A DNA stretch of 64,000 bases from Pseudomonas sp. Irchel s3b2 (GTDB lineage: Bacteria > Pseudomonadota > Gammaproteobacteria > Pseudomonadales > Pseudomonadaceae). The notes beneath the pieces are model-generated. The model made no database searches. It was not told where the DNA came from and saw nothing but the letters and a program-made list of their open reading frames with translations. The stretch lies in assembly GCF_900187445.1 (NCBI RefSeq), contig NZ_FYEB01000006.1:237596-301595 (forward strand), given 5' to 3'. Each line of letters starts with the position of its first letter. Positions within the stretch are counted from its first letter, which is position 1. Below are positions 45,496 through 54,511 of the stretch, in pieces. The position numbers and the translations under genes are program-made.

Positions 45496-46608
45496 TTAGT
45501 GTTGTTGCACAAAGTCCAGAATCAGCCGATTGACCTGCTCGGCCGCTTCCATCTGCACCATGTGCGCCTGGCCCGGCAGGATTTCGACCTGAGCAGGCAG
45601 GCCAGCGCTGTGGGCCGCAGGAATGATCGCGTCGTCACTGCCCCAGATCAGCAACACCGGCTGCCGGCCTTCTTGCACCACGCCGCGCAGATCGAACTGT
45701 TGCCGTCCTTCTTTGAACAACCCCGAAACCAGCTGGCGCAGGGTCGCGTCCACCCCTTCAAGGCGCTTGTACTTGAGCATGTCTTCGAGCATCTGCCGAT
45801 TGACCAGTTCGGGGTCAGAGAACAGCTGCACCAGCTGTGGTTTGAGGGCATTGCGGCTCGCCGCCTCGACAAAACCCTGCAGGTAATCGCCGTTGATTTC
45901 CGCGCCCAGACCGGCGCTGCCGATCAAGCTCAGGGAGCGCACCCGATGAGGTGCCAGACGCGCGGTGTTCAGCGACACCGCCCCGCCCATGGAATGCCCT
46001 GCCAGATGCGCCACGGGAACCTCCAGATGATCGAGCAGCGCCAATAGCACTCCGCTCAGCTCATCCAGATTTCCGTGCTGCAGCTGTTTGGTCGACTCGC
46101 CATGGCCCGGCAGATCCAGAGCAATCACTCGGCGCTCGGCGGCCAACGCTTCATGATTGAACATCCAATTGTTCAGGTCACCGCCAAACCCGTGCACCAG
46201 CACCAGCGGCACTCCGCCTTCGCCACGCTCGAAGTAACGGATCAGCCGCCCGTCCAGTTCGACCTTCTGCGGCTTCGGCCCGCTGTCTTCCTCGACTCCG
46301 TCACCTGGCACAAATGCGGCCTGGAACTGCTCGACCACCGCATCGATTTCAGCCTCACTGGCTTCGCCGTCGACCACGATGCCGAGCAACGCACCGACCG
46401 CAAGGGTTTCATCCTGGCGCGCGATCTGCCGACGCAGCACACCGGAAAACGGCGCCTCGACGCTGCTGGAAATTTTGTCGGTTTCTACATCGAGCACCTC
46501 ATCGCCCTTGGCGATCGCCTGGCCCTCCTCCTTGAGCCAGACATCGACCCGGCCTTCGGTCATGGACAAGCCCCATTTGGGCATGGTCAGGGTATGGATC
46601 TGGCTCAT
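45496..46608 (-). CDS. acoC: Acetoin dehydrogenase E2 (dihydrolipoamide acetyltransferase), AcoC
   Basis: This 370-residue protein has an N-terminal lipoyl domain with the modified Lys45 in DVETDKISS. An alpha/beta-hydrolase-like catalytic domain follows, with GHSMGGAVS and VHGFGGDLNNW, the arrangement typical of AcoC rather than of pyruvate dehydrogenase E2. It accepts the acetyl group from E1 and transfers it to CoA. The ATG at 46608 overlaps the acoB stop (ATGA). No E3 (acoL) gene is seen in the operon, so dihydrolipoamide dehydrogenase is probably supplied from elsewhere. Confidence 0.94.
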   Translation of the reverse strand: MSQIHTLTMPKWGLSMTEGRVDVWLKEEGQAIAKGDEVLDVETDKISSSVEAPFSGVLRRQIARQDETLAVGALLGIVVDGEASEAEIDAVVEQFQAAFVPGDGVEEDSGPKPQKVELDGRLIRYFERGEGGVPLVLVHGFGGDLNNWMFNHEALAAERRVIALDLPGHGESTKQLQHGNLDELSGVLLALLDHLEVPVAHLAGHSMGGAVSLNTARLAPHRVRSLSLIGSAGLGAEINGDYLQGFVEAASRNALKPQLVQLFSDPELVNRQMLEDMLKYKRLEGVDATLRQLVSGLFKEGRQQFDLRGVVQEGRQPVLLIWGSDDAIIPAAHSAGLPAQVEILPGQAHMVQMEAAEQVNRLILDFVQQH

Positions 46609-47624
46609 GAACGCTTGCTCCACTCGATCAACTTGAGCACGGCGTTTTCAATTTTCGCCGCGTCGGGGATATAGAGGTCTTCCAGGGCGTCGGAGAATGG
46701 CACCGGCGTGTGCGGCGCAGTCACCATCTCGATGGGCGCCTTGAGCGAGGCGAAGGCTTTTTGCGCCACCAGGGCCGAGATGTCGGTGGCCATGGAACAG
46801 CGCGGGTTGGCTTCGTCGATCACCACCAGGCGTCCGGTCTTTTCCACGCTTTCGAGAATACTGTCCTCGTCCAACGGACTGGTGGTGCGCAGGTCGATGA
46901 CCTCGCAGTCAATGCCTCGCCCTGCCAGGCTGCGGGCGGCGTCCATCGCCGTGTTGACCGTGCGTCCATAGGAGACCAGGGTCACGTCCTTACCATCGCG
47001 CAGGAAGTTGGCTTCACCGAAAGGGATGGTATAGAGCTCTTCCGGTACCTCGCCCTGCATGCTGTAGAGCAGTTTGTGTTCGCAGAAAATCACCGGGTCG
47101 TTGTCGCGGATAGCCTGGATCAACAGGCCCTTGGCGTCATAAGGTGACGACGGGCAGACGACTTTCAGCCCGGGGATGTGGGTCCACAGCGATGTGAGCA
47201 TTTGCGAGTGTTGGGCGGCTGCCCGCAGGCCCGCGCCGACCATGGTACGAATCACCAACGGCGTGGAGGCCTTGCCACCGAACATGTAGCGAAACTTGGC
47301 CGCCTGATTGAGGATCTGGTCCAGACAGCAACCGGCAAAGTCCACAAACATCAATTCACACACCGGGCGTACACCGCAGGTCGCTGCGCCGACCGCGGCA
47401 CCGACATAGCCCAACTCCGACAGCGGCGTGTCCAGTACGCGCCCGGGGAATTGGTGATAGAGGCCCTTGGTCACGCCCAGCACCCCGCCCCAGGCGTCGT
47501 TTTCACCGGGAGCACCGGCGCCGCCGGCGACGTCTTCGCCCATGATGAACACGCTGGGATCGCGGCGCATTTCCTGGGCCAGGGCTTCGTTGATTGCCTG
47601 CTGATAACTGATTTTTCTCGCCAT
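46605..47624 (-). CDS. acoB: Acetoin dehydrogenase E1 beta subunit
   Basis: This 339-residue protein resembles the transketolase-type beta subunits of 2-oxoacid and acetoin dehydrogenases: SYQQAINEALAQEMRRDPSVFIMGEDVAGG, DTPLSELGYVGAAVGAA and the C-terminal VVIDEANPRCSMATDI. With AcoA it forms the ThDP-dependent E1 that cleaves acetoin to acetaldehyde and a hydroxyethyl group. It lies 33 nt downstream of acoA. Confidence 0.94.
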   Translation of the reverse strand: MARKISYQQAINEALAQEMRRDPSVFIMGEDVAGGAGAPGENDAWGGVLGVTKGLYHQFPGRVLDTPLSELGYVGAAVGAATCGVRPVCELMFVDFAGCCLDQILNQAAKFRYMFGGKASTPLVIRTMVGAGLRAAAQHSQMLTSLWTHIPGLKVVCPSSPYDAKGLLIQAIRDNDPVIFCEHKLLYSMQGEVPEELYTIPFGEANFLRDGKDVTLVSYGRTVNTAMDAARSLAGRGIDCEVIDLRTTSPLDEDSILESVEKTGRLVVIDEANPRCSMATDISALVAQKAFASLKAPIEMVTAPHTPVPFSDALEDLYIPDAAKIENAVLKLIEWSKRS

Positions 47625-47657
47625 GATGAAGGTCTCGATTCTTGTTATAGGGGGCGT

Positions 47658-48635
47658 TCAGGGATAGGAAACGTAGACGTCGGTGAGCAGATCGGCCGCG
47701 CTCGGCTTGGGGTCGGACTTGGCCTTGCGCACGGCATCTTCGATCAGCAGGTCAACTTCGCTATCGATCTGGTTCAACTGGCTGACATCGATCAAGCCGG
47801 TCCGGGTGGTGCGTTCGCGAAACTGCATCAGGCAGTCGTTGTGCTCGCGGAAATACTTGACCTCGTCCGGTGCCCGGTAGGTCTGGGCATCACCCTCGAA
47901 GTGACCGTAGTAGCGAGTCAACTTGACTTCGATCAGCGACGGACCTTCACCGGCGCGGGCCCGCTCCACTGCGGCACCGGCGGCTTCGTGAACGGCAAAA
48001 AAATCGAAGCCGTCGACGGTGACCCCAGGCATACCGAAGCCGGCCGCGCGGTCGGCAATGTGATCGCACGCCACAGACCAGTTGGAGGCCGTGGCCTCGG
48101 CATAACCATTATTCTCGGCAATGAACAGGCACGGCAGGTTCCACACCGAAGCCATGTTCATCGCTTCGAACACCGCACCTTCATTGGAGCCGCCGTCGCC
48201 GAAGAACACCACTGCGACGCTGTCCGTACCTTTAAGCCTGGCGGCCAGTGCCGCGCCCACAACCAACGGTGCGCCGGCTCCGACGATGCCGTTGGCGCCG
48301 AGCATGCCCTTCTCGAAATCGGCGATGTGCATGGAGCCGCCCTTGCCCTGACAGACCCCGGTTTTCTTGCCGTAGATCTCGGCCATCATCCCGTACACAT
48401 CAACGCCCTTGGCGATGCAATGACCGTGGCCACGGTGGTTGGAGGCGATGCAATCATCATCCCTCAAGTGAGCCATGACACCGGCGGCCGAGGCCTCTTC
48501 ACCGGCATAAAGATGGACGAAACCGGGAATCTCGCCGGTGGCGAACTCCACGTGCAAGCGCTCTTCAAAGACGCGGATGGTGCGCATCGCCCGATAGGCA
48601 TGCAGCAATTGATCAGCGGTCAGCTGTGTCGACAT
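47658..48635 (-). CDS. acoA: Acetoin dehydrogenase E1 alpha subunit
   Basis: This 325-residue ThDP enzyme subunit has the cofactor motif GDGGSNEGAVFEAMNMA followed by AENNGYAEAT. GGSMHIAD is also typical of E1 alpha. The start at 48635 (MSTQLTADQ) has GGAGAA upstream; the frame extends 10 codons further. The gene overlaps the acoX 3' end by 23 bp. It cleaves acetoin together with AcoB. Confidence 0.94.
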   Translation of the reverse strand: MSTQLTADQLLHAYRAMRTIRVFEERLHVEFATGEIPGFVHLYAGEEASAAGVMAHLRDDDCIASNHRGHGHCIAKGVDVYGMMAEIYGKKTGVCQGKGGSMHIADFEKGMLGANGIVGAGAPLVVGAALAARLKGTDSVAVVFFGDGGSNEGAVFEAMNMASVWNLPCLFIAENNGYAEATASNWSVACDHIADRAAGFGMPGVTVDGFDFFAVHEAAGAAVERARAGEGPSLIEVKLTRYYGHFEGDAQTYRAPDEVKYFREHNDCLMQFRERTTRTGLIDVSQLNQIDSEVDLLIEDAVRKAKSDPKPSAADLLTDVYVSYP

Positions 48636-49713
48636 TTTTATTCTCCAGGGTGTCTTGAGACTCAAGGTTCAGAGGGTGTTGCGGATGTTCACGGCCGATG
48701 GCCAGCAGCCGCTCTTGCGCTGCATAGGCCAGCGCCGCATTGACATCGATGCTCAGCGGACCGCCGGCATCGAGGGTCACGGTGGGTAAGTCATGGGCGT
48801 TGAATTCGATTTCACGCTCGCCATCCAGAGCCAGGGTGCCGCTGGCCAGGCACAGGCGATGGGCAACGCCGGGTTCAAGGCTAGCGGCGGCGAGCACGCC
48901 GCAGCCTTGCAACAGGCCGGGCGCCAGTGGCACCAGCAAGGCTTCGGATGATTGCGGATCAAGGCGCATCCAGGCGCCATTGGGGGCTTGGCGCGAGACC
49001 GGAAACCACAAGCCACAGAGCGCCGAAATGCCAATGGATTGAGGCTCGGCAAAGGTTACAAATACCTCCGCCAGATCGATCCCACGGCTAATTGCACGGG
49101 CGCCGATAAAGGGCAGTGAGGACACCGCCACGTCCACCAATGCCACTTCGCACAGGTCGCGGCTCGGAATCCGCACCAGCAGGCGTTTGTTGCGGCGCAA
49201 AGCGATTTCGGGTGGAATCCGTCCGCTGGCGAATAGCCCGCCGGCCAACCCGGCGCTAGTGGCTTCACGCAGTTCCGGGAAGGCATTGTTGGTCCCCGTC
49301 GACAGGGTCAGCAGTGGAATGTCGCCGACTTCTGCCGCCACCGCTTTGTGGGTGCCGTCACCGCCGAGTACGGCGATCAGCGACACACCGCGTTCAGCCA
49401 TCCAGCGCGCGGCTTGGCGAGTGTCCGCCACGCTCTGGCGCAAGGTAAGGTCAAGGAACTCCAGGGTTGGCCAATGGCTGTCACGCGCCTGACGGCCATG
49501 ACTGTTCTTCAACACCGCAGCGGCGATGCCGGTCATGTCGGTGGGCATCAACACCCGCTCGACACCGGTGGCACCAAAAGCTGCCAGCAGCCGCTGGATC
49601 ACCGAGACTTTGTCGGTGCTGGAAAACAGCCCGGCATTCGCCGTCAGGCGCCGTACGTCCCGGCCGGACGCCGGGTTGGCAATGATGCCGACGGTCAATG
49701 GCAAGGGACTCAC
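48613..49713 (-). CDS. acoX: AcoX, ATP-NAD-kinase-like protein of the acetoin operon
   Basis: This 366-residue protein begins LTVGIIANPASGRDVRRL and contains the NAD-kinase-type GGDGTHKAVAAEV motif. AcoX proteins accompany acoABC in many bacteria. Their biochemical role in acetoin use is unclear and they are often dispensable. I start at the GTG at 49713, just before the conserved N terminus; another GTG at 49767 adds 18 weakly conserved residues. It is the first gene behind the sigma-54 promoter at 49814-49829. Confidence 0.88.
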   Translation of the reverse strand: MSPLPLTVGIIANPASGRDVRRLTANAGLFSSTDKVSVIQRLLAAFGATGVERVLMPTDMTGIAAAVLKNSHGRQARDSHWPTLEFLDLTLRQSVADTRQAARWMAERGVSLIAVLGGDGTHKAVAAEVGDIPLLTLSTGTNNAFPELREATSAGLAGGLFASGRIPPEIALRRNKRLLVRIPSRDLCEVALVDVAVSSLPFIGARAISRGIDLAEVFVTFAEPQSIGISALCGLWFPVSRQAPNGAWMRLDPQSSEALLVPLAPGLLQGCGVLAAASLEPGVAHRLCLASGTLALDGEREIEFNAHDLPTVTLDAGGPLSIDVNAALAYAAQERLLAIGREHPQHPLNLESQDTLENKNVDTADR

Positions 49714-49813
49714 GCCAGCACCACAGGTAGAACAGAGAAAAGGCCTCGGCAGGAGAACATAGGGCACCTCTTTTTATTATCGGGTTGCCAGTCGCACTGG
49801 TTGCAGGGGCTAG

Positions 49814-49829
49814 AGCAAGGCCAGTGCCA
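49814..49829 (-). promoter_or_regulatory. Sigma-54 (RpoN) promoter of the aco operon
   Basis: On the minus strand the sequence reads TGGCACTGGCCTTGCT, matching the -24/-12 consensus TGGCACGNNNNTTGCW at all but one position. Transcription would begin about 12 bp further on, near 49802, and run into acoX. It fits the sigma-54-dependent activator AcoR encoded divergently. Confidence 0.88.
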
Positions 49830-49907
49830 GATTCGCAAAAAAGCGCCAGGAGGCCTGTTCCAGAGCGGTCTTTACCTGAGTCCATGAGGGTTGGGATCAC
49901 GCTCGAT

Positions 49908-49967
49908 TGAGACGTCCCATGTCAGCAAACACGGGTTTGTGGTGAGACCTTGAGACGTTGCGTCTCA
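49908..49967. promoter_or_regulatory. Candidate AcoR-binding palindromes (TGAGAC repeats)
   Basis: TGAGACG-TTG-CGTCTCA at 49951-49967 is a perfect 17-bp palindrome. A second imperfect one, TGAGAC-GTCCCA, lies at 49908-49919, and a GGTGAGACC half-site at 49941. They lie about 80-150 bp upstream of the sigma-54 promoter, the usual place for enhancer-binding sites, and also just upstream of acoR. Confidence 0.7.
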
Positions 49968-50059
49968 CCTTCGCCGTGCGTGAACCGATGCTTGTCGACC
50001 GTCCATGAACGGCGCTTAATAGCCGCACAAATAAAAGAAGATCGAACCGGAGACCTTAA

Positions 50060-51946
50060 ATGCTTTCCGCACACTCGAAGGCGCACGTGGATTGCGTCAG
50101 CCGTGTTTTGAAGAACGCAGCGCACCTGCCGCAACTGCCTGTGTCGGACTTGATATTGGACTCCTGGCGCCGTTCCATGGAGCAACACCACCTGGACCCC
50201 GGCTCACTGCAAGGGCCACGGATCCTTTCGCAGAACGTGCTGCAGGAGTGTCAAGAACGCTCCGAACTGTTCCTGCGCATCGCCAGCGAAGAAGTCGCCC
50301 GCCTCCACGGTCGCGTGCGCGATGCTGACTACTGCGTGTTGCTTACCGATGCCCAGGGCCAGACCATCGACTACCGCGTGGAAACCTCGATCCGTAATGA
50401 CTGCCGCAAAGCCGGCCTGTACCTGGGCACCTGCTGGTCAGAAGGCGAGGAAGGCACCTGTGGCGTGGCCGCGGTGCTGACCGCACGGACACCGGTCACG
50501 GTGCATAAGCGAGATCACTTCCGCGCCGCTTTTATCGGACTCACCTGCTCTGCTGCTCCAGTCTTCGACCCTCGGGGCGAACTGCTCGGGGTGCTTGATG
50601 TGTCCGCCGTGCGCTCTCCGGACGACCGCCGTTCGCAACACCTGATCCGACAGATGGTGGTGCAGAGCGCTCGGGAAATAGAACAAGCGTTTTTCATGAG
50701 CAGTGCCCAGGGCTACTGGGTGCTGCGGGCCCACAACAGCCCGGGCTACGTCGACAGCCAACCCGATTACCTGCTCGCCTGGGACGATGACGGACGACTG
50801 CAGGCGCTGAACCCCGCGGCGCGGCAGTGGCTGTTGCAAAGCTTTGGTCAGCTGCCGGAACACATCGGCCAAGTGTTCGATCAGCAGTTATTACATCGGG
50901 CCAGGGACGAATCGCTTTGCCTGCTTCACTGCCAGGGTGTCCGCCATGCCTTGCATGGACGACTCAACGCGCCACGGCTGGTAAAACGCAACCCTGCGCG
51001 CCGGGTACTGTCATCCGCCGAACTCGACCCGCGACTGGAAGAAAGCCTGCGCCTTGCGGTGCGAGTCAAAGACCGCAATTTACCGGTGCTGATCCAGGGC
51101 GAAACCGGTTCTGGCAAGGAAGTCTTCGCCCGCCAGTTGCATCAGGCCAGTCTGCGTCGTGAGCGGCCTTTTATCGCGGTGAACTGCGCAGCGATTCCCG
51201 AAAATCTGATCGAAAGCGAGCTGTTCGGTTATGTGCCCGGCGCCTTCACCGGCGCTTCGAGCAAAGGCATGCAAGGTCTGCTGGAACAGGCCGATGGCGG
51301 CACCCTGTTTCTCGATGAAATCGGCGATATGCCCCAGCCTCTGCAAACCCGTCTGTTGCGGGTTTTAGCCGAGGGCGAAGTGGCGCCCCTGGGAGCGTCA
51401 CGCAGCAAAGCGATAGATATTCAGGTCATCTGTGCGAGCCACCGCGATCTGGAAGCACTGGTGACCTCTGGCGAGTTTCGCGAGGACCTGTACTTTCGCC
51501 TCAGAGGTGCGCGATTCCAGTTGCCGCCGTTGCGCGAGCGCAGCGATCGACTGGCCTTGATCAACCGGATACTCGAAGAAGAATCGTCGGCCTGTGGGAT
51601 AGTGGTGCAACTGGGAAGCGCCGCACTGGAATGCCTGCTCGGCTATCGCTGGCCGGGAAATGTGCGCGAACTGCGGCACGTGCTGCGTTACGCCTGCGCG
51701 GTGTGCGAGACCCATTTGATTCTGTTGAATGACTTGCCTGAGCAACTGCTCGGCCATCGACTCAGTGATCCGGCTTCAGCCGACACCGTGGAACGCTGCG
51801 CCAGTCCGGAACGCCAGGCACTCATCGATGCCCTTGTGCGTCATCGCTGGAAACCCACCGCCGCGGCCAAGGCTTTGGGCATCTCCCGGGCAACGCTGTA
51901 TCGACGGGTGCATCAACATGCCATCGACATGCCGGGCAGAGGCTAA
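50060..51946 (+). CDS. acoR: Sigma-54-dependent activator AcoR
   Basis: This 628-residue enhancer-binding protein has an N-terminal GAF-like sensor (residues ~80-220). A central AAA+ domain carries Walker A GETGSGKE, the sigma-54 contact loop GAFTGA (in GYVPGAFTGASSKG) and Walker B GGTLFLDEIGD. A C-terminal Fis-type helix-turn-helix (TAAAKALGISRATLYRRV) completes it. It should respond to acetoin or a related metabolite and drive the divergent aco operon from its -24/-12 promoter. Confidence 0.94.
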   Translation: MLSAHSKAHVDCVSRVLKNAAHLPQLPVSDLILDSWRRSMEQHHLDPGSLQGPRILSQNVLQECQERSELFLRIASEEVARLHGRVRDADYCVLLTDAQGQTIDYRVETSIRNDCRKAGLYLGTCWSEGEEGTCGVAAVLTARTPVTVHKRDHFRAAFIGLTCSAAPVFDPRGELLGVLDVSAVRSPDDRRSQHLIRQMVVQSAREIEQAFFMSSAQGYWVLRAHNSPGYVDSQPDYLLAWDDDGRLQALNPAARQWLLQSFGQLPEHIGQVFDQQLLHRARDESLCLLHCQGVRHALHGRLNAPRLVKRNPARRVLSSAELDPRLEESLRLAVRVKDRNLPVLIQGETGSGKEVFARQLHQASLRRERPFIAVNCAAIPENLIESELFGYVPGAFTGASSKGMQGLLEQADGGTLFLDEIGDMPQPLQTRLLRVLAEGEVAPLGASRSKAIDIQVICASHRDLEALVTSGEFREDLYFRLRGARFQLPPLRERSDRLALINRILEEESSACGIVVQLGSAALECLLGYRWPGNVRELRHVLRYACAVCETHLILLNDLPEQLLGHRLSDPASADTVERCASPERQALIDALVRHRWKPTAAAKALGISRATLYRRVHQHAIDMPGRG

Positions 51947-52056
51947 CCACAGCTTCATCCGGCGGCCCCGCTCGCCATCGGGCAGCATACGGGTGCCGGT
52001 CAAGCGTTTCGCCGCTACAATGCGCGCCTCGACCGTGACAAGCCCGATAAAAAAAC

Positions 52057-54054
52057 ATGTCCCTACCCAAACATCATCTGGAACTGCTCAGCCCCGCCCG
52101 CGACGTGGCCATCGCCCGCGAAGCCATCTTGCATGGCGCCGACGCCGTGTACATCGGGGGCCCGAGCTTCGGCGCCCGCCACAACGCCTGTAACGAGGTG
52201 AGCGATATCGCCCAATTGGTCGAATTCGCCCGTCGCTACCACGCCCGGGTGTTCACCACCATCAACACGATCCTGCATGACAACGAGCTGGAGCCGGCCC
52301 GCAAGCTGATCCACCAACTGTACGATGCCGGCGTCGACGCGCTGATCGTCCAGGACCTCGGTGTGATGGAGCTGGACATTCCGCCGATCGAGCTGCACGC
52401 CAGCACCCAGACTGACATCCGCACCCTGGCGCGGGCGAAGTTTCTCGATCAGGCCGGATTCTCCCAATTGGTACTGGCCCGCGAGCTGAACCTCCAGGAG
52501 ATCCGCGCCATCGCCGACGAAACCGATGCGGCGATCGAGTTCTTCATCCACGGCGCGCTGTGCGTGGCGTTCTCCGGCCAGTGCAACATCTCCCATGCGC
52601 AGACCGGTCGCAGCGCCAACCGTGGCGATTGTTCCCAGGCTTGCCGCCTGCCGTATACCCTCAAGGACGAAAAAGGCGGTGTGATCGCTTACGAAAAACA
52701 CTTGCTGTCGATGAAGGACAACAACCAGAGCGCCAACATCCGCGATCTGGTTGAAGCCGGCGTGCGCTCGTTCAAGATCGAGGGTCGCTACAAAGACATG
52801 GGCTATGTGAAGAACATCACCGCCTGGTATCGCCAGCGCCTGGACGACGTTCTCGAAGACCGCCCGGACCTGGCCCGCGCATCCAGCGGCCGCACCGCGC
52901 ACTTCTTCCTGCCCGACCCGGAAAAGACCTTCCACCGCGGCAGCACCGACTACTTCGTCAGCGACCGCAAGATCGATATCGGCGCCTTCGACACACCAAC
53001 CTTCACCGGCCTGCCGGTGGGTGTGGTGGAGAAAGTCGGCAAGCGCGATCTGCTGGTGGTCACCCACGAACCGCTGTCCAACGGCGATGGCCTCAATGTG
53101 CTGGTCAAGCGTGAAGTAGTGGGCTGGCGCACCAACATCGCCGAGCCGAAGGGCGAGTTCGAAGAGGACGGGGAAAAGCGCTACCGCTATCGTGTGGAGC
53201 CCAATGAGATGCCGAAGGGGTTGCACCAGCTGCGACCGAATCACCCATTGAACCGCAACCTCGACCACAACTGGCAGCAGGCCCTGATCAAAACCTCCGC
53301 CGAGCGCCGGGTGGGTCTTGCCTGGGTCGCTCGCCTGCGTGAGGATCGTCTGGAACTGACCGCTACCAGCGAGGAAGGTGTCAGCGTCAGTGTCACCCTG
53401 GACGGTCCATTCGGCCTGGCCAACAAACCGGAACAGGCCCTGGAGCAACTGCACGACCTGCTCGGCCAACTGGGCACCACTCAGTACCACGCCACGGCTA
53501 TCGAGCTGGATGCGCCGCAGGCGTATTTCATCCCCAACTCACAGCTCAAGGCCTTGCGCCGCGAAGTCATCGAAGCGCTGACCGCGGCGCGCATCAAAGC
53601 CCACCCACGGGGTGGTCGCAAGGCCGAGACCGAGCCGCCACCGGTGTACCCGGAGTCGCACCTGTCGTTTTTGGCCAACGTCTACAACGAGAAAGCCCGC
53701 GACTTCTATCACCGTCACGGCGTCAAGCTGATCGACGCGGCCTATGAGGCTCACGAGGAGACCGGCGAGGTGCCGGTGATGATCACCAAGCATTGCCTGC
53801 GTTTCTCCTTCAACCTCTGCCCCAAGCAGGCCAAGGGCGTCACCGGCGTGCGCACCAAGGTCGCGCCAATGCAACTGGTGCATGGCGATGAGGTGCTGAC
53901 GCTGAAGTTCGACTGCAAGCCTTGCGAGATGCATGTGATCGGCAAGATGAAGGGACACATCCTTGACCTGCCGCAACCGGGCAGCGTGCAGCAAGTCGTC
54001 GGCCACATCAGCCCTGAAGACCTGCTCAAGACCATCCCTCGCGCGCCCCACTGA
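52057..54054 (+). CDS. rlhA: 23S rRNA 5-hydroxycytidine C2501 synthase RlhA (peptidase U32 family)
   Basis: This 665-residue protein has an N-terminal U32 domain (LELLSPARDVAIAREAILHGADAVYIGGP), a Cys-rich region (CVAFSGQCNISHAQTGRS, GDCSQACRLPY) and C-terminal Cys (KHCLRFSFNLCP, FDCKPCEMHVIG) that could hold an Fe-S cluster. Its length fits E. coli RlhA (about 650) rather than the shorter TrhP (about 450). RlhA hydroxylates C2501 of 23S rRNA. It is monocistronic and unrelated to its neighbours. Confidence 0.9.
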   Translation: MSLPKHHLELLSPARDVAIAREAILHGADAVYIGGPSFGARHNACNEVSDIAQLVEFARRYHARVFTTINTILHDNELEPARKLIHQLYDAGVDALIVQDLGVMELDIPPIELHASTQTDIRTLARAKFLDQAGFSQLVLARELNLQEIRAIADETDAAIEFFIHGALCVAFSGQCNISHAQTGRSANRGDCSQACRLPYTLKDEKGGVIAYEKHLLSMKDNNQSANIRDLVEAGVRSFKIEGRYKDMGYVKNITAWYRQRLDDVLEDRPDLARASSGRTAHFFLPDPEKTFHRGSTDYFVSDRKIDIGAFDTPTFTGLPVGVVEKVGKRDLLVVTHEPLSNGDGLNVLVKREVVGWRTNIAEPKGEFEEDGEKRYRYRVEPNEMPKGLHQLRPNHPLNRNLDHNWQQALIKTSAERRVGLAWVARLREDRLELTATSEEGVSVSVTLDGPFGLANKPEQALEQLHDLLGQLGTTQYHATAIELDAPQAYFIPNSQLKALRREVIEALTAARIKAHPRGGRKAETEPPPVYPESHLSFLANVYNEKARDFYHRHGVKLIDAAYEAHEETGEVPVMITKHCLRFSFNLCPKQAKGVTGVRTKVAPMQLVHGDEVLTLKFDCKPCEMHVIGKMKGHILDLPQPGSVQQVVGHISPEDLLKTIPRAPH

Positions 54055-54061
54055 GTGACTG

Positions 54062-54091
54062 GCGAGCGCGCCGCTACGGCGCCGCGCTCGC
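54062..54091 (+). terminator. GC-rich hairpin after rlhA
   Basis: GCGAGCGCG and CGCGCTCGC form a 9-bp stem 7 nt past the rlhA stop. No T-run follows, so it is at best a Rho-assisted or protective 3' structure. Confidence 0.4.
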
Positions 54092-54147
54092 TGCGCTCGC
54101 AAGACGGCTGAATGTTAAAGGTGTGACCAAGAGGGATTTGCAGGCAT

Positions 54148-54180
54148 AAAAAAACGCCAGACCGGATCGGCGTTGGCGTT
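54148..54180 (-). terminator. Rho-independent terminator of tRNA-Gln
   Basis: Read on the minus strand, AACGCCA...TGGCGTT forms a stem followed by a run of T residues (TTTTTTT). It lies about 80 nt past the 3' end of the tRNA in its direction of transcription. Confidence 0.7.
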
Positions 54181-54259
54181 GGCGTTTCTGTAAAGACAAT
54201 CATCCGGGACTCCCGCACTACCTGCCTGCGGAGCCATACTTGGATGAGTATAAGGAAAA

Positions 54260-54334
54260 TGGCAGGGGCGGCTGGATTCGAACCAACGCATGGCAGGATC
54301 AAAACCTGCTGCCTTACCGCTTGGCGACGCCCCT
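54260..54334 (-). tRNA. tRNA-Gln (UUG anticodon)
   Basis: On the minus strand a 75-nt cloverleaf can be folded. The 7-bp acceptor AGGGGCG/CGCCCCT is followed by discriminator G and an encoded CCA. The D-arm is GCCAAGCGGTAAGGC, the anticodon loop TTTTGAT (anticodon TTG) and the T-arm GGTTCGAATCC. It is a single isolated tRNA; no attachment-site duplication or integrase is seen nearby. Confidence 0.95.
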
Positions 54335-54511
54335 GTATCTGTTGCTGCGAGTGCCCGGCACTCTCTTTCTGATTTGTCCTTGCAGACCAGCCCTGTAAGA
54401 GCCTCTGCAAGAACGGGCGGCAATTTATCAACTTTCGCTTCGCCTGGGAAGGCCAACACAAAAATATATTTGTTTTAAAACAGATGCTTACTCTTGATCC
54501 TGGAGGGTGCC

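Noticed and set aside
54260..54334. tRNA-Gln as an integration site of a genomic island
   Set aside because: No integrase and no duplicated tRNA 3' end is visible within the window.
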